Assembly (NCBI GenBank): GCA_947626155.1
Contig: CANQRC010000001.1
Location: 1 to 64,000, forward strand
Source: an uncultured Clostridia bacterium
GTDB lineage: Bacteria; Bacillota; Clostridia; Christensenellales; UBA1242
Direction of reading: 5' to 3'
DNA: 64,000 nt
This document shows positions 16,508 to 26,491 of this stretch, in pieces (within the stretch, counting starts at the first letter, position 1; every line of letters starts with the position of its first letter). Below the pieces are notes generated by a model. That model ran no database searches and was not told where the DNA came from. It saw only the letters and a list, made by a program, of their open reading frames with translations. The position numbers and the translations under genes are program-made.

Positions 16508-19381
16508 ATGATTGAGGACGACGACGAAAAGAAGCCGATAGAACCCATTCCGGGGCAGATGTGTTATGACGAACTGCTTGTGCCAGAAGAGGAAAAGGAA
16601 GAGGAGCAGCAGCCACCAGAGCCGCTTGACGGGCAGATGGACATTTGGTCACTTGAAAAGACGCAGCAGCGGGGCAGGCAAGAAGACTTGAAAGAATCAA
16701 AATCAGAAAAAACACAAAAAACAGAGCAAAAAACTGAAAAAAATGAGCAAAAAACGCAAAAAAATCAAAAAATAACAAAAAAAATTGAAGAAAAGCAACA
16801 AAAACAAAATTTCGAGGCACTGGAAAAGCAAGAAGAATTTGAAGGAAAACAAGAAGATTTTGAGGAAACAAATTTAGAAAACGAAGAAAGTGAGAATGAG
16901 TTTATGAAAAAAGACGAAGAACAGATGGAAATGAATTTGCAGGCAAATGACGAGCCAAAAGAGGAGAAAGAAGAAAAAGCCTCTTCTATTGGCGAGGTCT
17001 ATGGCGGCGGAGATGGAATTCTTTACAAACCACTTGAAGAAGTTTTGCACGACAGCATGATTCCTTACACGGAGCACGTTGTTTTGGACAGGGCGCTTCC
17101 AAGGGTTGAGGATGGATTGAAACCCGTTCAAAGAAGAATTTTGTATTCTATGCTTGAACTTGGGTTGACCCCAGACAAGCCATACCGAAAAAGTGCCAGA
17201 ATTGTGGGCGATTGCATGGGCAAATATCACCCACACGGCGACAGTTCGGTTTATGACGCCATGGTCAGGATGTCTCAAGACTTTGTTTTGCGCGCGCCAC
17301 TTGTTGATGGACACGGAAACTTTGGCTCAATTGACGGCGATAGCGCCGCCGCTATGCGTTACACTGAGGCGAGAATGACCCCTCTTGCCATGGAGCTTTT
17401 GAGGGACATTGAAAAGGACACCGTGCGTTGGAGCTTGAACTTTGACGACACACTCAAAGAGCCGGATGTTCTCCCTGGGCGCTTTCCGAACCTCTTGGTC
17501 AACGGCACTTCGGGAATTGCCGTGGGTGTTGCAACAAACATTCCTCCTCACAATTTGGGCGAGGTTATTGACGGCGTTGTGGCATACATTCAAAATCCAA
17601 ACATCAAACTTGAAGAGATGATGAAAATCATTAAGGGGCCAGACTTCCCAACGGGCGGCGAACTTATTTACGGCGACGGGCTGAAAAGCGCTTATGAAAC
17701 GGGCAAGGGCAAAATTATTGTTCGCGCCAAGGTTGGAGTTGAGCAAAATGGCGACAAACAGTCTTTGGTGATAACCGAACTTCCATATCAGGTGAACAAG
17801 GCGCTTTTATTGCAAAAAATTGCCGAACTGAAAGACAAAAACAAGGACAAGCTTTCGGTCATAAGCGAAATTCGCGACGAGAGCGACAGAAACGGCATGA
17901 GGGCGGTTATTCGCCTGAAGCGCGAGGCAAACGCGCAGAAAATTTTGGGATATTTGTTTCAATCCACAAATATGCAGGTGTCCTACGCCATAAATATGGT
18001 TGCCATTGCGGGCGGAAAGCCAAAACAACTTTCGCTTATGGAAATCATTTCTTATTACACCGCTTTCCAGAGGGATGTTGTTGTTAGAAGAACAAAGTTT
18101 GACCTTGAAGTGGCAAAAGACAGGGCGCACATTGTTGAGGGGCTTTTGATTGCCATCAAAAACATTGATGCGGTTATAAAAATCATCAAAACATCTGCAA
18201 ATGTGTCTGAGGCAAAGCAAAGATTAAGAGAAAAATTCAAACTCTCTGACAAGCAGGCGCAGGCAATTTTGGATATGAGGCTTGCAAGACTTGTCAATTT
18301 GGAAGTTACAAAACTTGAAGAGGAACTTGCCGCACTCAAAGAAAAAATCAAAGAGTTGGAGGCAATTTTAGGTTCGAAAAAACTTCAACTTGAAGTTGTT
18401 AAAAGAGAAATTTTGGAAATCAAGAAGCGTTTTGCAACTCCAAGGCGCTCGCAGGAAATTCACAGCGAGGAAATAAAACTTACAACAATTGACGAAATGG
18501 AGGACACAAAAGATTATCTTATTGCCATTTCCGCCGGAAGAACGGTTAAGAAAGTCAGCATGAAAAACTTCTCAAAATCCCAAAGAACCTTGACGGACAA
18601 TAGCACACTTTTTGATGTTCACACTCAAATTTTGCCTGTCAAAGCCACCGACACGGTTTTGATTTTCACCGACAGGGGGAACTGCGTGAAAGTGCAAGTG
18701 GACAAACTTCCAGAATGCAAGTGGCGTGAAAAAGGCATTACACTTAAAAACATTGACAAAGAAATTGACCTTATGGAGACGCCGGTTTCGGTGCTTAAAG
18801 CCGAGGGCGAAGGTGAAGTTGTGTTCTTCACGCAAGGCGGAATGGTAAAACGCAGCACGCTTAGCGACCTTGTTGTGGCAAAAGGCTTCTACCAGGCTAT
18901 GAAAGTTGCCGAGGGCGACAAGGTTATTTCTGTTCAAATGGAAATCAAGGGCAAAACGCTTGTGATGTTCTCTAAGGGCGGCTATGTTGTAAGCTTTGAA
19001 AAGAGCGAAGTGCCTGTTCAGGGCAGAGTCTCTGGCGGCGTAAAGGGAATTAACCTTGAAGAAAAAGACAGCGTTGTGTTTGCAGGGCAAAACTTGTTTG
19101 ACAGTTATGTTATTGTGACGGATAACGGCTATGCAAAGAGGCTGAACTCTCTTCAAATTCCAATCAGCGGAAGATATCGCAAGGGCGTAAAATACATCAA
19201 CTTTGAAAAGAACGGAAAAGCGGTTTGCTATGTTGGCGCAAGCGAAAAAGTTGCCATTGACCAAGGGCTTAAATTCTCACTTGTTGAAACTGCAAAATTG
19301 AATGTCACAAATGACCGCCTCAGCACAGGAGGGCAAATTGTTTCAAGAAAAATCTTGGGCGCATACAACTTTTGTGATTAA
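16508..19381 (+). CDS. parC: Type IIA DNA topoisomerase cleavage subunit (ParC-like) with long charged N-terminal extension
   Basis: This 957-residue protein breaks and rejoins DNA. After about 155 residues rich in Glu, Lys and Gln comes the normal start of the breakage-reunion domain (LPRVEDGLKPVQRRILYSM), the catalytic Tyr in AAAMRYTEAR, the coiled-coil gate and a C-terminal beta-pinwheel. The segment LVDGHGNFGS and the absence of the QRRGGKG GyrA box (FSKSQRTLTDN sits at that place) favour topo IV over gyrase. The extension has no recognised fold; an internal ATG near 16903 could give a shorter form, but 16508 has the better ribosome binding site (GTGAGG). Confidence 0.88.
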   Translation: MIEDDDEKKPIEPIPGQMCYDELLVPEEEKEEEQQPPEPLDGQMDIWSLEKTQQRGRQEDLKESKSEKTQKTEQKTEKNEQKTQKNQKITKKIEEKQQKQNFEALEKQEEFEGKQEDFEETNLENEESENEFMKKDEEQMEMNLQANDEPKEEKEEKASSIGEVYGGGDGILYKPLEEVLHDSMIPYTEHVVLDRALPRVEDGLKPVQRRILYSMLELGLTPDKPYRKSARIVGDCMGKYHPHGDSSVYDAMVRMSQDFVLRAPLVDGHGNFGSIDGDSAAAMRYTEARMTPLAMELLRDIEKDTVRWSLNFDDTLKEPDVLPGRFPNLLVNGTSGIAVGVATNIPPHNLGEVIDGVVAYIQNPNIKLEEMMKIIKGPDFPTGGELIYGDGLKSAYETGKGKIIVRAKVGVEQNGDKQSLVITELPYQVNKALLLQKIAELKDKNKDKLSVISEIRDESDRNGMRAVIRLKREANAQKILGYLFQSTNMQVSYAINMVAIAGGKPKQLSLMEIISYYTAFQRDVVVRRTKFDLEVAKDRAHIVEGLLIAIKNIDAVIKIIKTSANVSEAKQRLREKFKLSDKQAQAILDMRLARLVNLEVTKLEEELAALKEKIKELEAILGSKKLQLEVVKREILEIKKRFATPRRSQEIHSEEIKLTTIDEMEDTKDYLIAISAGRTVKKVSMKNFSKSQRTLTDNSTLFDVHTQILPVKATDTVLIFTDRGNCVKVQVDKLPECKWREKGITLKNIDKEIDLMETPVSVLKAEGEGEVVFFTQGGMVKRSTLSDLVVAKGFYQAMKVAEGDKVISVQMEIKGKTLVMFSKGGYVVSFEKSEVPVQGRVSGGVKGINLEEKDSVVFAGQNLFDSYVIVTDNGYAKRLNSLQIPISGRYRKGVKYINFEKNGKAVCYVGASEKVAIDQGLKFSLVETAKLNVTNDRLSTGGQIVSRKILGAYNFCD

Positions 19382-19426
19382 ATAAAAATATAAAAGAATA
19401 TTAAAAATAAATAAAAATTATCAAAA

Positions 19427-19452
19427 AAAATGGTTTTTTAGCCATTTTTTTA
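19427..19452 (+). terminator. Terminator after the topoisomerase operon
   Basis: AAAATGG and CCATTTT form a stem around an 8-nt T-rich loop, then a T run. The rest of the 271-nt spacer is AT-rich, with an imperfect inverted repeat (TTTGGTGA / TCGCCAAA) near 19582-19602. Confidence 0.65.
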
Positions 19453-19652
19453 TTTTTTTAACAATTTTTCGGCATTTTTCGACCAATTTTTTCTTTTTTT
19501 ATTATTTTTGTTTTTTAATTTGTTCTAATTTTTTTATTGCAAAAATATTTTAAATTATGGCTTTCGACACAAGAGGACAAATTTGGTGATTTGTCGCCAA
19601 AATTGGCTTTGCGCGAAAAACATGATTGACTTATTATAAAAGTGAGGTTTGT

Positions 19653-20417
19653 ATGCTTTCTATTGTCATCAAATCTAGAACAATTAAAATCTTCATAGCA
19701 ATGGTTTTGGTGTGTGTGCTGCTTGCGCTTTCAATTGACGGGACAACTTCCGCCGCGGTGTATTTTGGCTACTCAACAAGGAAAGTCCCAATCTACAATG
19801 TTGACACCGAAGAAAAGCAAGTTGCAATTTCGTTTGACGCGGCGTGGGGCGCTGACAAAACTCAGGGCATCATTGACATTCTTAATGAGTTCGACGCAAA
19901 GGCAACATTCTTTTTGGTGGGTTTTTGGGTTGACGACTACCCTGAAATGGTTAAGGCAATTGATGAGGCGGGGCTTGAAATTGGAACTCACTCAAACACC
20001 CATCCTGACATGGTGAAACTTGACAAGGCCACAATGAAAAACGAACTTGAAACTTGCATCAACAAAATTAAGTCCATCACAAGCAAAGATGTCAAACTTT
20101 TTAGAGCGCCATTTGGAAGTTATAACAACGACCTTTTGGATGTTGCAAGTGGGCTGGGGCTTAAAACAATTCAGTGGGATGTTGATAGTTTGGATTGGAA
20201 AGGGCTTTCCGCAAACGAGATTTGTCAGAGGGTGCTTTCGCGCGTGAAAGGCGGCTCAATCATTTTGATGCACAACAATTCTGACAATGTGCTTGACGGG
20301 CTTAGGCTTGTGCTTAACAGGTTGAAGGTTGGCGGCTACAAAGTGACGGCAATAGGAGACCTTGTTTATGAAGATGATTATACAATTGACAGAAACGGCG
20401 TGCAACACAAAAATTAA
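19653..20417 (+). CDS. Polysaccharide deacetylase, PdaB-like (sporulation type)
   Basis: The 254-residue CE4 esterase has an N-terminal signal-anchor helix (about residues 8-32) and the NodB motifs: ISFDAAWGAD (motif 1, with AAW as in the PdaB/YlxY branch), HSNTHPDM (metal-binding motif 2), RAPFGSYN (motif 3), WDVDSLDW and ILMHNN. It removes acetyl groups from cell-wall or cortex sugars outside the membrane. PdaB is needed for the spore cortex in Bacillus. ATG 19653 follows GTGAGG; an upstream in-frame TTG is less likely. It is followed 11 nt on by the SSB-like gene. Confidence 0.88.
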   Translation: MLSIVIKSRTIKIFIAMVLVCVLLALSIDGTTSAAVYFGYSTRKVPIYNVDTEEKQVAISFDAAWGADKTQGIIDILNEFDAKATFFLVGFWVDDYPEMVKAIDEAGLEIGTHSNTHPDMVKLDKATMKNELETCINKIKSITSKDVKLFRAPFGSYNNDLLDVASGLGLKTIQWDVDSLDWKGLSANEICQRVLSRVKGGSIILMHNNSDNVLDGLRLVLNRLKVGGYKVTAIGDLVYEDDYTIDRNGVQHKN

Positions 20418-20428
20418 AGGAGAAAATT

Positions 20429-21100
20429 ATGAATTACGAAAAAATGGAAACAACAAATTATGGGAGAATTTCTGGGAGAGTTTGCAGCGAGATTTCTCGC
20501 TCGCATGAAATTGAGGGAGAAGCGTTCTTTGAATTTAAACTTGAGGTGGCAAGGCTTTCAAGCGCCATTGACACTATTCCCGTGACAATTTCTGAAAGGA
20601 CACTGGTTGGGAAGGCCGTTTCTGTCGGCGACTTTTTAACTTTGGAGGGCGAATACAGAAGTTTCAACAAGGTTATAAATGAAAAAAGCAGGTTGATTTT
20701 GCACTTTTTTGCAAAAAATGTTGAATTTGGCAAGAAAGAAAATGTGAACGAAATCAACCTTAAAGGCTATGTTTGCAAAGAGCCAACTTACCGCAAAACG
20801 CCCTTTGACAGAGAAATTTGCGACATTCTGCTTGCAGTAAACAGGCCAAATTATCACAAAACTGACTATATTCCTTGTATTTTGTGGGGAAGAAATGCAC
20901 GCTTTATGGCATCTCAGGGTGTGGGGTGCAAGGTTGAACTTTCGGGCAGAATTCAATCCAGAGAATATAAAAAGCAATATGAGGACGGCTCAAGCGAGAA
21001 CCTTGTTGCTTATGAAGTTTCTTGTCAAAACATATCAGTTCTTGGCAATGTGACAAGCATAGAAAAAGAAACGGATGCCAAAACTGCCGTTAACAATTAA
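20429..21100 (+). CDS. SSB-like protein with two OB-fold regions
   Basis: The 223-residue protein resembles clostridial single-strand-DNA-binding-type proteins of about 220 residues. The N-terminal half (FFEFKLEVARLSSAIDTIPV) and C-terminal half (LKGYVCKEPTYRKTP ... IPCILWGRNARF) each look like an OB fold; the second is closest to SSB. The acidic DDIPF-type tail of replicative SSB is missing, so it is probably not the main SSB. A perfect inverted repeat terminator follows the stop. DNA binding is inferred from fold resemblance. Confidence 0.75.
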   Translation: MNYEKMETTNYGRISGRVCSEISRSHEIEGEAFFEFKLEVARLSSAIDTIPVTISERTLVGKAVSVGDFLTLEGEYRSFNKVINEKSRLILHFFAKNVEFGKKENVNEINLKGYVCKEPTYRKTPFDREICDILLAVNRPNYHKTDYIPCILWGRNARFMASQGVGCKVELSGRIQSREYKKQYEDGSSENLVAYEVSCQNISVLGNVTSIEKETDAKTAVNN

Positions 21101-21127
21101 AAAAACACGGACAATCCGTGTTTTTAT
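21101..21127. terminator. Bidirectional terminator between SSB-like gene and gpmI
   Basis: AAAAACACGGA and TCCGTGTTTTT form a perfect 11-bp stem with a CAA loop. A and T runs on both sides let it serve both convergent transcripts. Confidence 0.85.
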
Positions 21128-21144
21128 TTTAAGCCCATGTCATT

Positions 21145-22647
21145 TTAAAAAAGTGGCTCATCAAAATTTTCTGGAATTGGCAAGTTTAAAAGTTTTAAAA
21201 TGGTTGGTGCAATGGATGTGAGAGATTTGCCCTTTTTGAGTTTCGCTTTTTTGTATTTTTCGCTGACAAGTATAACAGGAACAGGGTTTGTGGTGTGAGT
21301 TGTGATTTTGTTTCCGTCTTTGTCAATCATCTCTTCCGCGTTGCCGTGGTCGGCGGTGATTATGCAGTCTCCGCCCGTCATCAGCGTTGCAAGCGCCACG
21401 GCATAGGCCTGTTTTTCAACGCATTCAATGGCCTCTTTTGCCGCGTTGAAGTTTCCGGTGTGACCAATCATGTCGGGATTGGAGTAGTTTACAATAATAA
21501 AGTCATATTTCTGGGAGGCAATGGCGTCCAAAACCTCTTGGGTGATTTCAATTGCCCTCATCTTTGGATATTCGCTGAAATCCTTCACGTTTATGCTGTC
21601 AATAAGCTTTCTCTCTTCGCCCTCATATGGCTTTTCAATTGTGCCATTGAAGAAAAAGGTGACATGGGCATATTTTGTGGTCTCGGAAGTGTGAAATTGC
21701 TTTAAGCCGTGCTGTGAGATGATGGCGGAGAGGTTGTCCTCAATTGCCTCTGGGGGATAAAGCGTGTTCACATGGGTGAGTTTGTCGGAATATTGCGTCA
21801 TTGTGGTGTAAAGGAAGTTTTTAAGCGGCTTTGTTTTGAACTCTTTGAAATCTTTCAGCGCAAACGCATAAGAAATTTCGCGCGCACGGTCTGAGCGGAA
21901 GTTGAAAAACAGCAAACTGTCGCCGTCTTCAATTTTTGCGTTTTCGTCAATGACGGCAGGGGTGAAGAATTCGTCAGTTTCGCCATCCTCATAGCGCTTT
22001 TCTATTGCCTCTTTGGCTGAGGCAAACTTCTCTGCCTCGCCATAACACAAAACGCGATAGCCTTTCTCAACGCGGTCATATCTGTTTTCGCGGTCCATAA
22101 TTTGAACTCTGCCCATAAGCGTGCCAATTTTTGCGTTTGTGCCTTTGATTTTCTCTTCGGTCATTTCAACAAATTTTTTGCCGTCATGAATGCCTGTGTC
22201 GCGGCCGTCCAAAAAGGCGTGAATATAGATGTTTTTTATCTTGAAATTCTTGGCAAAATCCAAAAGGGCAAAAAGGTGATTTATGTCGGAGTGAACATCT
22301 CCATTTGAAAGCAGCCCCATAAGGTGAAGATTTGATTTGTTCTTTTCTGCGTGGGTGAGCGCCTTGATTAGGGCTGGATTTTTGAAGAACTTGCCGTTTT
22401 CAATCTCGGTGTTAATAAGCTGAAGATCCTGCAAAATAACCCTTCCTGCGCCAAGCGTCAGGTGACCAACTTCGCTGTTCCCCATTACGCCTTTTGGAAG
22501 CCCAACCGCCTCTCCGCTGGCGGCGATTAGGGTGTGAGGATACATTTTTTTAAGTTTGTCCAAATTTGGCGTGCCCTGGCTTTTTATTGCGTTTCCAAAC
22601 TTTTCTTTTTTCTCTCCAAATCCGTCCAAAATAACAAGTGTGACCAT
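21145..22647 (-). CDS. gpmI: 2,3-bisphosphoglycerate-independent phosphoglycerate mutase
   Basis: This glycolytic enzyme interconverts 3- and 2-phosphoglycerate using two Mn2+ ions. The 500-residue protein starts VTLVILDGFG, has the phosphoserine-loop motif MGNSEVGHLTLGAGR, the DGRDT motif and the metal ligands in VNYSNPDMIGHTG and TADHGNAEEM. The length is standard. An AGGAGG ribosome binding site precedes the start. It is separate from other glycolytic genes and ends on the bidirectional terminator. Confidence 0.96.
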   Translation of the reverse strand: MVTLVILDGFGEKKEKFGNAIKSQGTPNLDKLKKMYPHTLIAASGEAVGLPKGVMGNSEVGHLTLGAGRVILQDLQLINTEIENGKFFKNPALIKALTHAEKNKSNLHLMGLLSNGDVHSDINHLFALLDFAKNFKIKNIYIHAFLDGRDTGIHDGKKFVEMTEEKIKGTNAKIGTLMGRVQIMDRENRYDRVEKGYRVLCYGEAEKFASAKEAIEKRYEDGETDEFFTPAVIDENAKIEDGDSLLFFNFRSDRAREISYAFALKDFKEFKTKPLKNFLYTTMTQYSDKLTHVNTLYPPEAIEDNLSAIISQHGLKQFHTSETTKYAHVTFFFNGTIEKPYEGEERKLIDSINVKDFSEYPKMRAIEITQEVLDAIASQKYDFIIVNYSNPDMIGHTGNFNAAKEAIECVEKQAYAVALATLMTGGDCIITADHGNAEEMIDKDGNKITTHTTNPVPVILVSEKYKKAKLKKGKSLTSIAPTILKLLNLPIPENFDEPLF

Positions 22648-22714
22648 AAAAGCCTCCTAAAATATTTTCACAATTAAATATACAATTTAAGAGAAAAAAA
22701 GTCAAACAAACTTG

Positions 22715-23068
22715 TTATTTTTTCATGTGTTCGTCAAAAAGTGTGTCGCTTGGCACTTCTTGTTTCTCCTGTGCGGGAAATTCTTGGCTTGGAGCGTTTG
22801 CCGCGGCGTAGGCGGGCTGCTGAGGGGCAGGGGCGGCCTGTTTTTCCTTTTTCTTCTTTCTTTCAAACACCTTAAAAGTGCCTTTGTTTATTATCACTCT
22901 TAGAAGCAGATAAAGCGCGGCAATTCCAAAAAGAATGTAAAAAATCCTTGAAAAAATGCTTGCTTGAAAGCCGAAAAAACCTGCGATGAAGTCATATTGA
23001 AGCATCCCAATCAAAAGCCAATTTATGCATCCAATTATTGTCAGCAAAAAAGCAATAAAAGTTATCAT
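22715..23068 (-). CDS. DUF378-family small membrane protein
   Basis: The 117-residue protein has two membrane helices with the DUF378 pattern GCINWLLIGMLQYDFIAGFFG and a second helix with IFYILFGIAALYLLL, as in YuzA. After the membrane part there is a basic patch and a Pro/Ala/Gln-rich cytoplasmic tail of about 55 residues that the family core lacks. Function is unknown for the family. AAAGGAGG precedes the start, and the gene lies just upstream of gpmI on the same strand. Confidence 0.85.
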   Translation of the reverse strand: MITFIAFLLTIIGCINWLLIGMLQYDFIAGFFGFQASIFSRIFYILFGIAALYLLLRVIINKGTFKVFERKKKKEKQAAPAPQQPAYAAANAPSQEFPAQEKQEVPSDTLFDEHMKK

Positions 23069-23144
23069 AAAGCCTCCTTTTTGAGTTATTTTTCTGCTTT
23101 TTTGCTATTTTTATTGGGAAAAAGTGAAAAAATTTGAAATTTAG

Positions 23145-23173
23145 TTGACTTTTTTTGTTTTTGTGAATATAAT
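23145..23173 (+). promoter_or_regulatory. Sigma-A-type promoter for greA
   Basis: TTGACT and TATAAT are separated by 17 nt. The predicted leader is about 88 nt; no riboswitch was recognised in it. Confidence 0.65.
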
Positions 23174-23267
23174 ATTGTTGTTTTAAATTTTTCCAAATAG
23201 AATTTTGTCGTGGAAACATGGCGATTTTTTTTGAATTTAAAACAGACAAAATATAAGGAGCGAGATT

Positions 23268-23738
23268 ATGGAAAAACATTATTTAACACCTGAAGGAAAA
23301 GCACAACTTGAAGAAAAGTTGAATTATTATAAAACCGTAAGAAGGCCAGAAGTTGTAAAAAGAATTGGAATTGCAAGAGAGTTTGGAGACCTTTCTGAAA
23401 ACAGCGAATATGACGCAGCAAAAGACGAGCAGGCTCAGGTTGAGGCAGAAATTGCCGAGATGGAAAACATTCTTCTTCACGCAGAAGTTATTGATAAGAA
23501 AAAGTTGAACAAAGACGTTGTGTCAGTTGGATGCAAGGTTACTCTTTTTGATGAGGAATTTGACGAAGAGGTGGAATACAGAATTTCTGGCTCTTCTGAA
23601 AGCGACCCAAGAAACGGAATTATAAGCAATGTTTCACCTGTTGGAAAGGCTGTTATTGGGCACTCTAAGGGCGAAACAATCACCGTTCAAACCCCAGGCG
23701 GCAAGACAAACTACAAGATTGTTAGAATTGAAGTTTAA
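23268..23738 (+). CDS. greA: Transcription elongation factor GreA
   Basis: GreA enters the secondary channel of RNA polymerase and triggers cleavage of backtracked RNA. The 156-residue protein is the standard length: the N-terminal coiled coil with the acidic tip (GDLSENSEYDAAKDEQ), then the FKBP-like C-terminal domain (ISNVSPVGKAVIGHSKGE). It has its own promoter and an AAGGAG ribosome binding site. Confidence 0.96.
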   Translation: MEKHYLTPEGKAQLEEKLNYYKTVRRPEVVKRIGIAREFGDLSENSEYDAAKDEQAQVEAEIAEMENILLHAEVIDKKKLNKDVVSVGCKVTLFDEEFDEEVEYRISGSSESDPRNGIISNVSPVGKAVIGHSKGETITVQTPGGKTNYKIVRIEV

Positions 23739-23830
23739 TCCGGCAAAAATTTTTGCTGAAACTCTTTCTTTTTGTTTGCTTTTTTAAATCTTTTTTGCTA
23801 AACTAATTTCAAGAAAGTTAGGGAAATTTT

Positions 23831-24754
23831 ATGAGTTTTATCTATTCACTAAAACTTTTTGGTTGTAATTGGGCAAAGGCTCTCAAACTGTTTTTATATT
23901 ATTTGATTGTTTGGGGAGTGTGCATTTGCCTTCTTTTGCCTTGCTTTTTTGCTTTTAGGGATTTGATTGTTGCAGGAATTAAATCAACTGACCTCTCTTC
24001 TTCCTTCTCTGGAGTGTTTAAAGGCACGCTGGGCGTGGGGCTGCACAATGTGGCAAAAGGCTCTTTTGGAATTTTGACCGATGTTTTCTCTTCAAACCTT
24101 GGGCTTTTCATTTATGGGATAATTGTTGTGTTTATCCTGATGCCATTTTTGCTTAACATTGGAAAATACACTTTCTGCTCTATGCTTTACTACTATATGA
24201 CAAGCAAAAGCAAGGTCGGCTTTTGTGGAACAATGATTAAAACGCTTAAAAATTCCACTTGCTTTGCCGCTGTCAAAGTGTTTCACAACCTCTTCTTCCT
24301 GTGTGCAATGTTTGTGAGCGTGTATGCGCTGGCGCTTATTGAAAACAGCCTGTTTTACACTCACTTCTTGCCTTGGGTGGCGTTTGTTGTGCTTGTGCTG
24401 CTTTTCACGGTGGAACAAATTCTTGTTTTGGGCTGGTGTCCTGCAATGGTGGTGTTCAACTCAAATGTCTTTGTGGCTTATCAAAAGGGCTTCAAGGCGG
24501 TTAAAAGGCACTTTTTAACAACTCTTGGCACAACGGTTTTGTATTTTGCGCTGTTCTGGGCGTTTGTGTTCATCTTTGGCGTGTTCACAATGACGGTGCT
24601 TGTGCCACTTATGACCATTCTTCTTTGCGTGTATAATATGGTTGCTTTCTTCATCAGCCAGGGCATGAGGTTCTACATTGACGCAAACAACATTTTGACG
24701 CCAAAAAAACTTGAAGAAGTTGACAATATAAACAAAACTGCATTTATTTTATAA
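23831..24754 (+). CDS. Hypothetical multi-pass membrane protein
   Basis: The 307-residue protein has about six hydrophobic segments (near residues 15-40, 93-115, 145-170, 180-205, 235-260, 262-285) and short loops. No family motif was recognised. A 50-residue Gly/Ser/Phe-rich loop separates helices one and two. It precedes rnj by 75 nt on the same strand; no terminator was seen between them, so co-transcription is possible. Confidence 0.75.
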   Translation: MSFIYSLKLFGCNWAKALKLFLYYLIVWGVCICLLLPCFFAFRDLIVAGIKSTDLSSSFSGVFKGTLGVGLHNVAKGSFGILTDVFSSNLGLFIYGIIVVFILMPFLLNIGKYTFCSMLYYYMTSKSKVGFCGTMIKTLKNSTCFAAVKVFHNLFFLCAMFVSVYALALIENSLFYTHFLPWVAFVVLVLLFTVEQILVLGWCPAMVVFNSNVFVAYQKGFKAVKRHFLTTLGTTVLYFALFWAFVFIFGVFTMTVLVPLMTILLCVYNMVAFFISQGMRFYIDANNILTPKKLEEVDNINKTAFIL

Positions 24755-24829
24755 GGTTTTGTTTTACATAAAATTTATTTTTATGCAATAAGTGTTTTCG
24801 CACTTAAAATATTTATTTAAGGAGAAAAA

Positions 24830-26488
24830 ATGAATAACAACAAACTGAAAATCACCTTTTTGGGCGGTGTGGGTGAAATTGGAAAAAACATGACCGCTTT
24901 TGAATTTAATGACGAGATTATTGTGGTTGACGCGGGCTTGACTTTCCCGGGGGACGATCTGCCGGGGATTGATGTGGTCATTCCAGATTTTTCTTATCTT
25001 ATCAACAACAAGGATAAGGTTAAGGCAATCATTTTGACGCACGGTCACGAGGACCATATTGGCGCCGTTCCTTTTCTTTTGGAGCAAATAAAAGCGCCAA
25101 TTTATGGGTCTAGGCTGACGCTTGCGCTGGTTGAAAACAAGATGAAAGAGCATCCAAAGGTAAGCTATAAGGCAATCACCGTCAAGCCAAAAAATGTGCT
25201 TAAAATTGGGCCTTTTGCAGTGGAATTTATTAAGGTTTCGCACTCAATTGCGGGAAGTTTGGCGCTTTGCATAAGCACGCCTGTTGGAAACGTCATCCAC
25301 ACCGGCGACTTCAAGATTGATTTTGAGCCTATTGACGGCGTTATGACCGATTTGCAAAGATTCGGCGAACTTGGGAAGAAGGGCGTGAACCTTTTGATGT
25401 GCGAAAGCACAAACGTTTGCCGTCCGGGCTATTCCATGAGCGAAAAGAGCGTTGGACGAGCCTTGGAAGAAATCTTTAAAACCCACACGGAAAACAGAAT
25501 TATTGTGGCAACTTTTGCCTCGAACATCCACAGACTTCAACAAATTTTGAACCTTGCTGAAAAGTATGGCAGGCGCGTGGCTTTCACGGGCAGAAGCATG
25601 ATAAACATCACTGAAGTGGGCATGAAAATTGGGGAGATTTCCTTCAACAAAAACATTTTGGTGGACATTGACAAAATTGACAAACTTGCCGACAAGGAAC
25701 TTTTGATTGTCACAACGGGAAGCCAGGGCGAGCCTCTTTCTGCGCTCACGCGCATGGCTGCCGGCGAATTTAAACAAATCAAAATTGGCGAGAATGACCT
25801 TATTGTCTTCTCTTCTTCACCAATTCCGGGGAACGAAAAAAGCGTTTATAACGTGATAAATTCTCTCTTCCAAAAGGGCGCGGACGTGATTTATGACGAA
25901 CTTCAAGATGTTCACGCCTCGGGGCACGCCTGCCAAGAGGAAATCAAGACCATTCACGCACTGACAAAGCCAAAATTTTTCATGCCAATTCACGGCGAAT
26001 ACAGGCATTTGAGGATGCACAAACAACTTGCCATGAGCCTTGGCATGGAGGAGCGAAACATCATTATGCCAACGCTTGGCGCGCAGATTGAGCTTACTGC
26101 AAATTCTATGAAAAAAGTGGGCTTCACAACCGCCGGGCAGAGGCTTATTGACGGCTACGGAATTGGCGACATGGACAGCAACGTTCTAAGGGAGCGCAAA
26201 CAACTTTCTGAGGACGGAATTTGCATTGTTGTTATGACAATCAACAACGTTTCGGGCGAGGTGGTCAGCGACCCATTCATCATCACAAGAGGTGTGGTTT
26301 ATCAAGACGAGGCGGAGGCGTTTGTGCAAGACACAAGAAACATGATTATTGCCTCACTCAAAGAGCAAGACCTTCGCGGCTGCGAGCCATCAATCATCAA
26401 AAATACCATAAAAAGAAATGTTTCAAACTTCATTTTCAAGCGCACCAAAAGACGCCCAATGATTTTGACAATTGTGCTTTTGGATTAG
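24830..26488 (+). CDS. rnj: Ribonuclease J
   Basis: RNase J is the main 5'-3' exonuclease/endonuclease of mRNA decay and rRNA processing in Firmicutes. The 552-residue protein has the metallo-beta-lactamase core HGHEDHIGAVPF, the beta-CASP segment (TTGSQGEPLSALTRMA) and the MPIHGEYRHL motif, then the C-terminal domain. Only one copy is visible. The RBS is AAGGAG. The methyltransferase gene begins 3 nt after its stop. Confidence 0.95.
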   Translation: MNNNKLKITFLGGVGEIGKNMTAFEFNDEIIVVDAGLTFPGDDLPGIDVVIPDFSYLINNKDKVKAIILTHGHEDHIGAVPFLLEQIKAPIYGSRLTLALVENKMKEHPKVSYKAITVKPKNVLKIGPFAVEFIKVSHSIAGSLALCISTPVGNVIHTGDFKIDFEPIDGVMTDLQRFGELGKKGVNLLMCESTNVCRPGYSMSEKSVGRALEEIFKTHTENRIIVATFASNIHRLQQILNLAEKYGRRVAFTGRSMINITEVGMKIGEISFNKNILVDIDKIDKLADKELLIVTTGSQGEPLSALTRMAAGEFKQIKIGENDLIVFSSSPIPGNEKSVYNVINSLFQKGADVIYDELQDVHASGHACQEEIKTIHALTKPKFFMPIHGEYRHLRMHKQLAMSLGMEERNIIMPTLGAQIELTANSMKKVGFTTAGQRLIDGYGIGDMDSNVLRERKQLSEDGICIVVMTINNVSGEVVSDPFIITRGVVYQDEAEAFVQDTRNMIIASLKEQDLRGCEPSIIKNTIKRNVSNFIFKRTKRRPMILTIVLLD

Positions 26489-26491
26489 AAC

